DNA from: HT1-32 sp040219025
GTDB lineage: Bacteria; Pseudomonadota; Alphaproteobacteria; Rhodospirillales; HT1-32
DNA: 64,000 bases
Direction of reading: 5' to 3'
Assembly (NCBI GenBank): GCA_040219025.1
Contig: JAVJTE010000012.1
Location: 124,001-188,000, forward strand
The notes below the pieces were generated by a model. The model saw only the letters and a program-made list of their open reading frames with translations, searched no databases and had not been told where the DNA came from. Below are positions 17,649-25,361 of this stretch, piece by piece. Both the position numbers and the translations under genes were made by a program. Each line of letters starts with the position of its first letter. The first letter of the stretch is position 1.

Positions 17649-18305
17649 ATGTCACAGCTAACGGCAGAGATACTTTTGCGCGCCTACGCTGCGGGAATTT
17701 TTCCGATGGCGGAAACCAGTGATGATCCGACGCTTTACTGGGTCGATCCTGACATGCGCGGCATATTGCCCCTCGACAGTTTTCACCTGCCGAAGAAATT
17801 GCGCCGTGTCATCCGGCGCGGTGAGTTTCAGGTGACCTGCGATCAGGCATTCGAGGAGGTGATACGACATTGTGCGGAACCCACCGAAGACCGGCCCGAC
17901 ACCTGGATCAATGAGGAAATCGTCCGGCTCTATTCCGACCTGTTTGCCATCAACTGTGCGCATTCTATTGAATGCTGGGCTGGAACAGAGCTGGTCGGCG
18001 GACTGTACGGCGTCTCACTCGGCTCTGCCTTCTTTGGCGAGAGCATGTTTTCCCGCCGGACTGACGCCAGCAAGGTAGCCCTGGCGCATCTGGTTGCCCG
18101 GCTCCGCGCCGGCGGCTACAGCCTGCTGGATACCCAGTTTGTCACCAGCCATCTGGCACGGTTCGGTGTCATCGAAATTCCGCGCAGAAACTATCTGAAA
18201 ATGCTGGGCGACGCGATGGAACGACGGGCATCATTTCCGCGGGAACTGGCCGATCCGCTCGACTATCTGCGTCAGCCCGAGCCGGGTGTCTCGCCCGCAG
18301 GCTGA
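17649..18305 (+). CDS. aat: Leucyl/phenylalanyl-tRNA--protein transferase
   Basis: This 218-residue cytoplasmic enzyme adds Leu or Phe to proteins with N-terminal Lys or Arg, creating N-degrons. Family motifs are AYAAGIFPMAE, the YWVDPDMRGILPLD block, SIECWAGTELVGGLYGVSLG, FFGESMFSR, SKVALAHL and LLDTQF. The length is normal. The start is the ATG at 17649, 51 bases after prfB. Its last 34 bases overlap the convergent DUF2155 gene. ClpS and ClpA, which recognise and degrade the tagged proteins, are encoded at 29585-32273. Confidence 0.95.
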   Translation: MSQLTAEILLRAYAAGIFPMAETSDDPTLYWVDPDMRGILPLDSFHLPKKLRRVIRRGEFQVTCDQAFEEVIRHCAEPTEDRPDTWINEEIVRLYSDLFAINCAHSIECWAGTELVGGLYGVSLGSAFFGESMFSRRTDASKVALAHLVARLRAGGYSLLDTQFVTSHLARFGVIEIPRRNYLKMLGDAMERRASFPRELADPLDYLRQPEPGVSPAG

Positions 18306-18778
18306 TCCGGCTTTGGCGGCTCGGCGGTAATGCAGTCCCTCACCCAGACATCAAAAACCGGATGCTCCATGGCGGAAACAGCCGGCGAGGAGGCAAACAT
18401 CCAGCCCGTAAAGACCCGGCGGGGCTGCCCGGCCGGCGGGGCATCGTCAATTTCCAGAAACCCCGCACTCTCCGGAGATTCTTCCGGCGGACGTTTGCGG
18501 CAGGCCCGGGGGACGATCGTCAATGTACCGAAACCGGCAGCATCGCCGACCGGGACGCGCAGGGTTGAAATTCTGCCCGTCACCTTGTCGAGGGTCTGCA
18601 AGACCGCGATCGGGTAATCAATCATCGTCCCGTCACCGCTGACCGCGGGCTGCTCCGCAGCCGGTTGTGGCAGCTGCGCCCCGGCCGGTTGCCCGGCGAA
18701 TGCGGTCAGGACCAGGCAGGCAACAGCCAGCAGGCAGGTCTTCCGGACAGGAACAGGCGGGGTCAGCAGGTCAGACAT
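18272..18778 (-). CDS. DUF2155-family periplasmic protein
   Basis: The 168-residue protein has a signal peptide (about residues 1-34, hydrophobic core LLAVACLVLTAFAG, ending GAQ). The DUF2155 core follows: ALQTLDKVTGR-like text (here VLQTLDKVTGRI), TLTIVPRAC, FLEID and FTGWMFASSPAVSAMEHP, ending in VWVRDC. Two conserved Cys, in PRAC and RDC, could form a disulfide in the periplasm. Function is unknown. The family is often found beside aat and the MlaD and NDUFA12 genes in alphaproteobacteria, as here. It lies 8 bases downstream of an MlaD-like gene and is probably in the same operon. Confidence 0.85.
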   Translation of the reverse strand: MSDLLTPPVPVRKTCLLAVACLVLTAFAGQPAGAQLPQPAAEQPAVSGDGTMIDYPIAVLQTLDKVTGRISTLRVPVGDAAGFGTLTIVPRACRKRPPEESPESAGFLEIDDAPPAGQPRRVFTGWMFASSPAVSAMEHPVFDVWVRDCITAEPPKPDQPAGETPGSG

Positions 18779-18786
18779 TGCAGCGG

Positions 18787-19239
18787 TCAGTTACCCGCAC
18801 CGGTGGCTAGAAAGATCACTTCGCCAACCTGTTCTTCAAATGCCTTGAAATCCCTGGTCTTTTCAATTCTCGCACCCGCCGTCAGCATTTCTGTGCCAGA
18901 CCCCGGCTTCACTTGCAGATAGGCACCGCCGAGCAGGCCTTCACTGGCAATCGAAGCCTCGGAATCAACCGGCAGTCTGATGCCCTCGTTAACATTGATG
19001 CGGATAATCGCGTCATAGGTTACCGGATCCAGTGACTGGTCCACGACTGTTCCCACCTTGATACCGGCAATCCGGACATCATTGCCGCGTTGCAGCCCGC
19101 CGACCTTCAGAAAACTTGCTGTGAGTTCATAGCCGCGGTCCGGCGCAAACGACACCGTGTTATAGGCAACGAGCATAAACAGGCCCGCGATCACCAGAAC
19201 CACGGCTCCCATGATGCTTTCTATAAGGTTCCGTCCCAC
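18787..19239 (-). CDS. MlaD-like MCE-domain protein (second copy)
   Basis: The 150-residue protein has one N-terminal membrane segment (about residues 7-26) and a periplasmic MCE domain with VGGLQRGNDVRIAGIKVG and SEGLLGGAYLQVKPG. MlaD proteins form rings that carry phospholipids between the two membranes as part of an ABC system. The ATG at 19239 overlaps the stop codon of the preceding MCE gene, indicating translational coupling. The permease and ATPase (MlaE, MlaF) are not in the window. It differs clearly in sequence from its neighbour, so this is an old duplication. Confidence 0.85.
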   Translation of the reverse strand: MGRNLIESIMGAVVLVIAGLFMLVAYNTVSFAPDRGYELTASFLKVGGLQRGNDVRIAGIKVGTVVDQSLDPVTYDAIIRINVNEGIRLPVDSEASIASEGLLGGAYLQVKPGSGTEMLTAGARIEKTRDFKAFEEQVGEVIFLATGAGN

Positions 19240-19733
19240 TATCTTTCCCCGTCCTGCTTCTCGTCTGCCGCCAGCCTGGCCTGCCGTGCCTTGATCTGTC
19301 CGATAATCAGTTCCATCAGCTCTTCGACAATAATCGAGCCCTGTGTATGTCTGAGCCGGTCACCCGCCGTCAGCATTTTTTCATCACCACCCGGGTCCAG
19401 TTCGATGAATTTGGCCCCGACCAGACCGTTGGACAGAATAATCGCCGCTGAATCCGCCGGAATTTTGACGGAATCCTGAATTCTCATGGTCACTTCTGCC
19501 CGCTTCAGTTCCGTCAGGCGCATGGCTTCCACGCCGCCAATCCGGATCCCGCCAAGACGAACTTCAGCCCCCTTGGACAAGCCATCCACCCGCGGGAAGA
19601 CAGCTGTCACTTCGTATCCGGCCCCACCGCTGCGAAGCGAGCGTTGTCCCGAATAGGCGTATACAAAAAACAGTCCCGCAAGGAGGACAACAAGTCCGCC
19701 AATTACCGCCTGTCGTAATTCACCACGTTTCAC
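19239..19733 (-). CDS. MlaD-like MCE-domain protein (first copy)
   Basis: This 164-residue protein has a membrane anchor at about residues 8-27, then an MCE domain with VDGLSKGAEVRLGGIRIGGV and LSNGLVGAKFIELDPGG. Its C-terminus, about residues 130-164, is a charged helix (EELMELIIGQIKARQARLA) absent from the second copy. In MlaD relatives such helices line the pore of the hexamer. It starts 16 bases after the NDUFA12-like gene and its stop overlaps the start of the second copy. Together they suggest a hetero-oligomer or two specialised rings in lipid trafficking. Confidence 0.85.
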   Translation of the reverse strand: MKRGELRQAVIGGLVVLLAGLFFVYAYSGQRSLRSGGAGYEVTAVFPRVDGLSKGAEVRLGGIRIGGVEAMRLTELKRAEVTMRIQDSVKIPADSAAIILSNGLVGAKFIELDPGGDEKMLTAGDRLRHTQGSIIVEELMELIIGQIKARQARLAADEKQDGER

Positions 19734-19749
19734 CGGTCAGACCAGGGCT

Positions 19750-20100
19750 TCAGTTCGGGGTCCAGGCTTCATAATCGCCCGTCGCGTGATCCCGTTTGCC
19801 ACCGCGATAGTCAGAGCCTGATGGTCGGTAAGCCAGCGGCGTGCCTGTCAGGTTCGGCATATGTGGCCTCTGCCAGTCCTGGCGGGTCACTTCAATCGGC
19901 TCATCAACGGTGTAATGCAGCCAGGCATGCCACTCTGCCGGCACCTTCGACGCCTCGACCTGGCCATTATAGATCACCCAGCGCTTGGCCCGACGGCCTT
20001 CCGGCGGCGATTTCTCGACATAATATTTGTTGCCGAAAGAGTCTTCGCCTTTCAGCGAGCCCTTGAACCTTGTGTAGAGCAATGTGCCGATGCCTGCCAT
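19750..20100 (-). CDS. NDUFA12 (B17.2)-like accessory subunit of NADH:ubiquinone oxidoreductase
   Basis: The 116-residue protein matches the NDUFA12 family: an N-terminal TRFKG, then DSFGNKYYVEK, RRWVIYNG-like text (KRWVIYNGQVEAS), EWHAWLHYT and a C-terminal YEAWTPN. Such subunits occur in complex I of alphaproteobacteria and mitochondria and bind the matrix/cytoplasmic arm. I chose ATG 20100 because GGGA lies 8 bases upstream and the N-terminus then starts at MAGIGTLLYTRFKG. Upstream in-frame ATGs at 20145 and 20205 would overlap the divergent gene region. The nuo operon itself is not in this window. Confidence 0.9.
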   Translation of the reverse strand: MAGIGTLLYTRFKGSLKGEDSFGNKYYVEKSPPEGRRAKRWVIYNGQVEASKVPAEWHAWLHYTVDEPIEVTRQDWQRPHMPNLTGTPLAYRPSGSDYRGGKRDHATGDYEAWTPN

Positions 20101-20215
20101 GCTGATCCCGTTGAAGTCGATAATCTGGAAGCCTGAATATCGCATTCCCCCACCATTGGTGTCCAGCCGTGATCGGCCGCTGGACAATGACGCCGCTTCT
20201 CGCAATAAGACTCAC

Positions 20216-21229
20216 ATGCCTGATTTCTGGAAGGACAGTGGATTCGCTCTGACCGGACGGACAGCCGACAACCGGCTGACCGCAACAGATGATCTGTGGC
20301 GCGCCTATCTGATGCGCCCCGAACTGGCCCCCGTTGCTGAATCCTGTGACGCGGAACGCCGGCTGCATGCCGACCTGATGCAAAACCCGCAGCGCAAGGT
20401 CAGCGAAAGCGAATATTCAGCCCTCGCTGACGCCGATGCGGCAGAAAACTTCCGCATCATGCTGGGCTTTCGCGACCATGTTGTTGCCGCTGGCTCCCTG
20501 GAAGCCGCCTATGCCGGCCTTTTTGACGGTCGCCAGATCAGAATTCCCCCGGTTTTCATCGATCAGATGGTTGCCCTGATTGTACGTAATGTACTCGGCG
20601 AGGAAGCACCTCCTCTTGAAGCCCGTGCCGCCGAAATGCTGTTCCGGTCACAGAGTGTCACCCTGTCGGAGGGCCAGGTCATGGTCGCCGACGAGGAAAC
20701 GGTGCAGATGTTTGCCCAGACCGGTGGATTCGGAAATCTTGGTCGCCTGATCACTGAAGCCCAGACCGACATGCGGTCGGTCTCGCTCGATGTGCTGGAT
20801 GAAGACAATGCCGACCTCTACTGGGAGCGCTCCGAGCGGCATGACACGGTTCTCAGCCTGACCTTTGCCTCGGCCGGGCTGGATGCGTTATGCCGGGTTC
20901 TTGAAAAATGGGTACGGCATTTTCTTGATATCGACATCTCCATTCAGCCGGTCCGGCGAATCAGCGATCAGTCCTGGGTCTGGTATGTCGGTTTTGATGC
21001 CGAGGCGAATCGTCTGCTGACAACGCTGTATACTGGCGGAGAGATCGCGGAAGCAGAAACCGAGCGTCTTCTCTCGCTCTTCAGGCTGGAATTCAGGGAC
21101 AGCAGAAACATGCGTCCGGACATCGCCGGCAAGCCTGTCTATTGTGCGATCGCAATGACTTCCGGAAAGGTCCTCAGACTGAAACCACAGAACCTTCTGA
21201 CCAACCTGCCGTTGGCTGAAATCAGCTGA
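20216..21229 (+). CDS. DUF6352-family protein
   Basis: The 337-residue soluble protein begins MPDFWKDSGFALTGR, the N-terminus I associate with DUF6352, a family of unknown function in alpha- and betaproteobacteria. It contains no membrane segment and no catalytic motif that I recognise. Visible features are a mostly helical N-terminal half rich in Glu/Ala and a C-terminal WVWYVGFDAEANRLLTTLY segment. It is divergent from the NDUFA12-like gene with a 115-base gap. It ends in a strong terminator, so it is a single-gene unit. The DUF number is from memory of the N-terminal motif. Confidence 0.65.
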   Translation: MPDFWKDSGFALTGRTADNRLTATDDLWRAYLMRPELAPVAESCDAERRLHADLMQNPQRKVSESEYSALADADAAENFRIMLGFRDHVVAAGSLEAAYAGLFDGRQIRIPPVFIDQMVALIVRNVLGEEAPPLEARAAEMLFRSQSVTLSEGQVMVADEETVQMFAQTGGFGNLGRLITEAQTDMRSVSLDVLDEDNADLYWERSERHDTVLSLTFASAGLDALCRVLEKWVRHFLDIDISIQPVRRISDQSWVWYVGFDAEANRLLTTLYTGGEIAEAETERLLSLFRLEFRDSRNMRPDIAGKPVYCAIAMTSGKVLRLKPQNLLTNLPLAEIS

Positions 21230-21239
21230 TTACTTTCCT

Positions 21240-21275
21240 AGTCTTGGAAGCACTACTTTCCAAGACTTTGATTTT
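21240..21275 (+). terminator. Rho-independent terminator after the DUF6352 gene
   Basis: AGTCTTGGAA (21240-21249) pairs perfectly with TTCCAAGACT (21258-21267) around an 8-base loop, followed by TTGATTTTCG. It lies 10 bases after the stop codon. Confidence 0.8.
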
Positions 21276-21285
21276 CGATAAAATT

Positions 21286-21410
21286 TTAGGAAATTATTAA
21301 CCGCGTCTTTGGCGCGGCCGTTTCTTTATTGAATTTTAACCTTGCGCCGATTGGCTGTTTTTCATAATGTTGTGGCTGATCTCGGCAACGCGCACAAAAT
21401 ATAGATGTCG
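21286..21410 (+). promoter_or_regulatory. nrdJ upstream region with CtrA-like and NrdR-like half matches
   Basis: TTAG-N7-TTAACC at 21286-21302 differs from the CtrA consensus TTAA-N7-TTAA by one base. ACAAAATATAGATGT at about 21393-21407 resembles a single NrdR box, but it is one base shorter than the consensus and no second box at the usual phasing is seen. No cobalamin riboswitch fold was recognised, although the gene product needs B12. These are weak matches in an AT-rich stretch. Confidence 0.25.
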
Positions 21411-21481
21411 CACCGGTTCGGGGTCAAGCGCCGCCTTGGCGCAGTCTGGGGAAAACTCAAGCATCCGGAGTCGGGGAAAGC

Positions 21482-24400
21482 ATGCGAATCGAACGTTGTT
21501 TCACGAAATCAGAGACCTCACCATACGACCTCATTGATTTCACCTTCACCACCAGCGAAATCCGCAATCCTGACGGTTCCGTCGTTTTCAAGGCTGATGA
21601 TGTCGAAGTCCCGGCACGCTGGTCGCAGGTTGCAAGCGACGTTCTGGCGCAGAAATATTTTCGCAAGGCCGGTGTCCCCGCCCGTCTGAAAAAAGCCCCG
21701 GAGGAAGACGTTCCGGAATTTCTCTGGCGCTCCGAACCCGACAAGCCCGCCATGAAAGGCATGGCAAAGGAAGACCAGTTTGGCGGCGAGACTTCCTCAA
21801 AGCAGGTTTTTGACCGCCTTGCCGGCACCTGGACCTACTGGGGCTGGAAAGGCGGATATTTCGATTCGGAAGATGACGCCCGCGCCTATTACGATGAAAT
21901 GCGCTTCATGCTGGCCCGCCAGATGGGGGCCCCGAACTCGCCGCAATGGTTCAATACCGGCCTCCACTGGGCCTATGGCATCGACGGCCCGAGTCAGGGG
22001 CATCACTATGTCGATTTCCGCACCGGCAAGCTGACGAAATCAGCCTCCGCATACGAACATCCGCAGCCACATGCCTGCTTCATCCAGTCGGTCAGTGATG
22101 ATCTGGTGAATGATGGTGGCATCATGGATCTGTGGACCCGTGAGGCGCGTCTGTTCAAATATGGATCGGGAACCGGATCTAACTTCTCGAAAATCCGCGG
22201 TGCCAGCGAACCGCTTTCCGGTGGCGGACGGTCTTCCGGACTGATGAGCTTTCTGAAAATCGGGGATCGCGCCGCCGGTGCCATCAAGTCCGGCGGAACA
22301 ACCCGCCGCGCGGCCAAGATGGTCACGGTCGATATCGACCATCCGGATATCGAGGAATATATCAACTGGAAGGTTGTCGAGGAACGCAAGGTTGCGGCTC
22401 TGGTGACCGGCTCCAAGATTTCCCGCCAGCATCTGACCGACATCATGGCGGCCTGTAATACGGACGAGATGGCGGGCAAGGACCGTCTCGATCCGAAGAA
22501 GAACAGCGTCCTCAAGAAGTCGATCATTTCTGCGCGCAAATCCATGCTGCCGGAGAATTATATTCAGCGTGTCATCGAGTTTGCGCGTCAGGGCTACACC
22601 GCGATTGATTTTGAAGTCTATGACACCGACTGGGATTCAGACGCCTATCTGACTGTCTCGGGCCAGAACTCGAACAATTCGGTCCGGATCACCAATGACT
22701 TTTTCAAGGCTGTCGAGGATGACAGTGACTGGAACCTGATCCGGCGGACCGACGGCAAGACCGCCAGAACCCTGCCCGCTGCACAGCTATGGGAATCCAT
22801 CGCCGAGGCCGCCTGGCAATGTGCGGACCCGGGCCTGCAGTATGATACGACAATCAACGAATGGCATACCTGCGCCAATTCCGGCCGGATCAATGCATCG
22901 AACCCCTGTTCGGAATATATGTTTCTGGACGACACGGCCTGCAATCTCGCCTCGCTCAACCTGCTGGCGTTCCGTTCCAAGGACGGCACATTCAGGCTGG
23001 ATGAGTATCGCCATGCGATCCGTCTGTGGACCGTGACTCTGGAAATTGCCGTTCTGATGGCGCAGTTCCCGTCGAAGGAAATTGCCGAACTTTCCTATCG
23101 CTACCGCACGCTTGGTCTTGGCTATGCCAATATCGGCGGCCTGCTGATGGCCGGTGGCCTCGGCTATGACAGCCCGGAAGGCCGCGCGCTCTGTGGTGCC
23201 CTGACGGCTGTCCTGACCGGTGACTCCTACGCAACATCTGCCGAGATGGCACAGGAACTGGGGGCTTTCCCCGGTTATGCGGAAAACGCGGATGTCATGC
23301 TGCGCGTCATGCGCAATCACCGCACCGCCGCCCACGGTTTGCAAGATGGCTATGAAGGTCTGGAAATCACCCCGGTGCCGCTGGATATCGAAAACTGCCC
23401 CGACCAGAATATTGCCGCCGCAGCCGCAGACGCATGGGATCGCGCTGTTGAACTTGGCGAAATGCACGGTTATCGCAATGCGCAGGCCAGTGTCATCGCG
23501 CCCACGGGTACGATCGGGCTGGTCATGGATTGCGACACCACCGGCATCGAGCCTGATTTTGCCCTGGTGAAATTCAAGAAACTGGCCGGTGGCGGCTATT
23601 TCAAGATCATCAACCGCACCGTCCCGGCCGCACTGGCAACGCTTGGCTACAGCGACGAGCAGACTAACGACATTGTTGATTACGCGGTTGGCCACGGCAC
23701 GCTGAAGGATGCGCCGGGCATCAATCATGAAGCCCTGAAGAAGGAAGGTTTTGACGACGCGGCACTGGCGCGGATCGAGGCATCCCTTGCCAGCGCGTTT
23801 GATGTCCGGTTCGTCTTCAACAAATACGGGCTCGGGCTGGAGTTCTGCCGTGACAATCTCGGCATTGACGAGGCCGAACTTGATGATCCCGCCTTCGACA
23901 TGATGGAAGCGCTCGGCTTCTCGCGTGCGGAGGTCGATGCGGCAAATATCTATTGCTGTGGTGCCATGACACTGGAAGGCGCGCCACATATCCGGGACGA
24001 GCATCTGCATGTCTTTGATTGCGCCAATCCCTGTGGCCGTCTGGGCAGGCGGGCACTGTCTGTCGACAGCCATATCCTGATGATGGCAGCGGCCCAGCCG
24101 TTTATTTCCGGCGCGATCTCGAAGACCATCAACATGCCGAATTCGGCAACCGTCGAAGACTGCAAGGCCGCCTATCTGCTGTCCTGGCGTCTCGGGCTGA
24201 AAGCCAATGCGCTCTACCGTGACGGCTCGAAACTCTCGCAGCCGCTGAACGCTCAGGTGCTGGAAGAAGATGATGACGTTGAGGACATCATGGAGCGTCC
24301 GCAGGTTGAGCGGGCACCGCTGATTGCTGAACGTATCGTTGAGAAGTACATCACCGAACGCCGCCGCCTGCCCCATCGCCGCAAAGGCTACACCCAGAAG

Positions 24401-25099
24401 GCCATCGTCGGCGGCCACAAGGTCTATCTGCGCACCGGCGAATATGAAGATGGCAGGGTCGGCGAGATCTTCATCGACATGCACAAGGAAGGTGCCGCCT
24501 TCCGGTCACTGATGAACAACTTTGCCATCGCAATCTCCATCGGCCTGCAATACGGCGTGCCGCTGGAGGAGTTCGTTGAGGCCTATACCTTCACCCGGTT
24601 TGAGCCGAGTGGCATCGTTGAAGGCAACGACACGATCAAGATGTCGACGTCAATCCTCGACTATATCTTCCGTGAACTGGCGATTTCTTATCTCAACCGG
24701 AACGATCTGGCCCATGTGGAGCCGGAAGACCTGACCCCCGACTCGCTCGGGCGGGGTGATGGCCAGAGCGATCTTGACGTGCATACGGATGTCGTTGACC
24801 GCATCGCATCACGCGGCTTTGTCCGCAACAATCTGGTCGTCCTGAAAAATGCCATGCGTCTGGCGATGGATGGCGACGGGGTCGAAACCTCCGTCTCACA
24901 GAGCGTTCATGCGCAGGCTGTTGTTGCAATGGCACCGGAGGTCGAGACCGCCATGGATGAGCGGCTCACCCGTATGCGTGAAGCCCGGATGAAAGGCTAT
25001 GAAGGCGACAGCTGCGGCGAATGCGGCAACTTCACCCTGGTGCGTAACGGCACCTGCATGAAATGTGTGACCTGCGGGTCCACGTCCGGCTGTTCGTGA
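21482..25099 (+). CDS. nrdJ: Adenosylcobalamin-dependent ribonucleotide reductase (class II)
   Basis: This 1205-residue enzyme reduces ribonucleotides to deoxyribonucleotides with coenzyme B12 and works with or without oxygen. The reductase barrel shows HACFIQSVSDDLVNDGGI, the SGTGSNFSKIRG loop, and the radical-site signature NPCSEYMFLDDTACNLASLN. The C-terminus ends in a zinc-ribbon-like Cys cluster, CGECGNF and CMKCVTCGSTSGCS, which carries electrons to the active site. The length is that of the large alphaproteobacterial NrdJ form. GGGGAAAGC directly precedes the ATG. The next small ORF starts 34 bases after the stop and may be in the same transcript. No other reductase class is present in the window. 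Confidence 0.96.
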   Translation: MRIERCFTKSETSPYDLIDFTFTTSEIRNPDGSVVFKADDVEVPARWSQVASDVLAQKYFRKAGVPARLKKAPEEDVPEFLWRSEPDKPAMKGMAKEDQFGGETSSKQVFDRLAGTWTYWGWKGGYFDSEDDARAYYDEMRFMLARQMGAPNSPQWFNTGLHWAYGIDGPSQGHHYVDFRTGKLTKSASAYEHPQPHACFIQSVSDDLVNDGGIMDLWTREARLFKYGSGTGSNFSKIRGASEPLSGGGRSSGLMSFLKIGDRAAGAIKSGGTTRRAAKMVTVDIDHPDIEEYINWKVVEERKVAALVTGSKISRQHLTDIMAACNTDEMAGKDRLDPKKNSVLKKSIISARKSMLPENYIQRVIEFARQGYTAIDFEVYDTDWDSDAYLTVSGQNSNNSVRITNDFFKAVEDDSDWNLIRRTDGKTARTLPAAQLWESIAEAAWQCADPGLQYDTTINEWHTCANSGRINASNPCSEYMFLDDTACNLASLNLLAFRSKDGTFRLDEYRHAIRLWTVTLEIAVLMAQFPSKEIAELSYRYRTLGLGYANIGGLLMAGGLGYDSPEGRALCGALTAVLTGDSYATSAEMAQELGAFPGYAENADVMLRVMRNHRTAAHGLQDGYEGLEITPVPLDIENCPDQNIAAAAADAWDRAVELGEMHGYRNAQASVIAPTGTIGLVMDCDTTGIEPDFALVKFKKLAGGGYFKIINRTVPAALATLGYSDEQTNDIVDYAVGHGTLKDAPGINHEALKKEGFDDAALARIEASLASAFDVRFVFNKYGLGLEFCRDNLGIDEAELDDPAFDMMEALGFSRAEVDAANIYCCGAMTLEGAPHIRDEHLHVFDCANPCGRLGRRALSVDSHILMMAAAQPFISGAISKTINMPNSATVEDCKAAYLLSWRLGLKANALYRDGSKLSQPLNAQVLEEDDDVEDIMERPQVERAPLIAERIVEKYITERRRLPHRRKGYTQKAIVGGHKVYLRTGEYEDGRVGEIFIDMHKEGAAFRSLMNNFAIAISIGLQYGVPLEEFVEAYTFTRFEPSGIVEGNDTIKMSTSILDYIFRELAISYLNRNDLAHVEPEDLTPDSLGRGDGQSDLDVHTDVVDRIASRGFVRNNLVVLKNAMRLAMDGDGVETSVSQSVHAQAVVAMAPEVETAMDERLTRMREARMKGYEGDSCGECGNFTLVRNGTCMKCVTCGSTSGCS

Positions 25100-25133
25100 C
25101 GAACGGCAGGGCGCGATCAACAGGCGAGGTGTC

Positions 25134-25355
25134 GTGGCAAATGTCCGAATCGGCGTACCCGGAACAATCGGCGTCAGTGACTCACTGTTGCGCGACACCA
25201 CTGTTCGCGTCGGCATTTCCGGTATCACCGTCGGTGAGTATGAGGCAACCCGGCCGGAACCACGCGTCTATCACACGCCCGGACGGAGATCGCACAGCAC
25301 CAGTTCCGAACGGGTTCACATCGAAAGCGGCCTTCAGGTCGGCGACGGGGACTGA
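25134..25355 (+). CDS. Unassigned 73-residue protein with an internal repeat, preceding the CD-NTase-like gene
   Basis: I do not recognise this protein. It starts at GTG 25134 with AGG and GAGG nearby and stops 6 bases before the next ATG, so it is probably coupled to the nucleotidyltransferase gene. VRIGVPG (residues 4-10) and VRVGISG (24-30) form an imperfect repeat with a 20-residue period. The second half is basic and polar (TPGRRSHSTSSERVH). There is no membrane segment, signal or Cys. About two thirds of codons end in G or C, in line with neighbouring coding DNA. It could be a small partner or regulator of the enzyme. It could also be non-coding spacer DNA, which I consider less likely. 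Confidence 0.5.
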   Translation: MANVRIGVPGTIGVSDSLLRDTTVRVGISGITVGEYEATRPEPRVYHTPGRRSHSTSSERVHIESGLQVGDGD

Positions 25356-25361
25356 CGGCGC

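Noticed and set aside
22787..24484. A 565-codon open frame on the minus strand opposite nrdJ
   Set aside because: It is the complement of a long, strongly conserved GC-rich gene; open frames on the opposite strand are expected there, and its text shows no domain.
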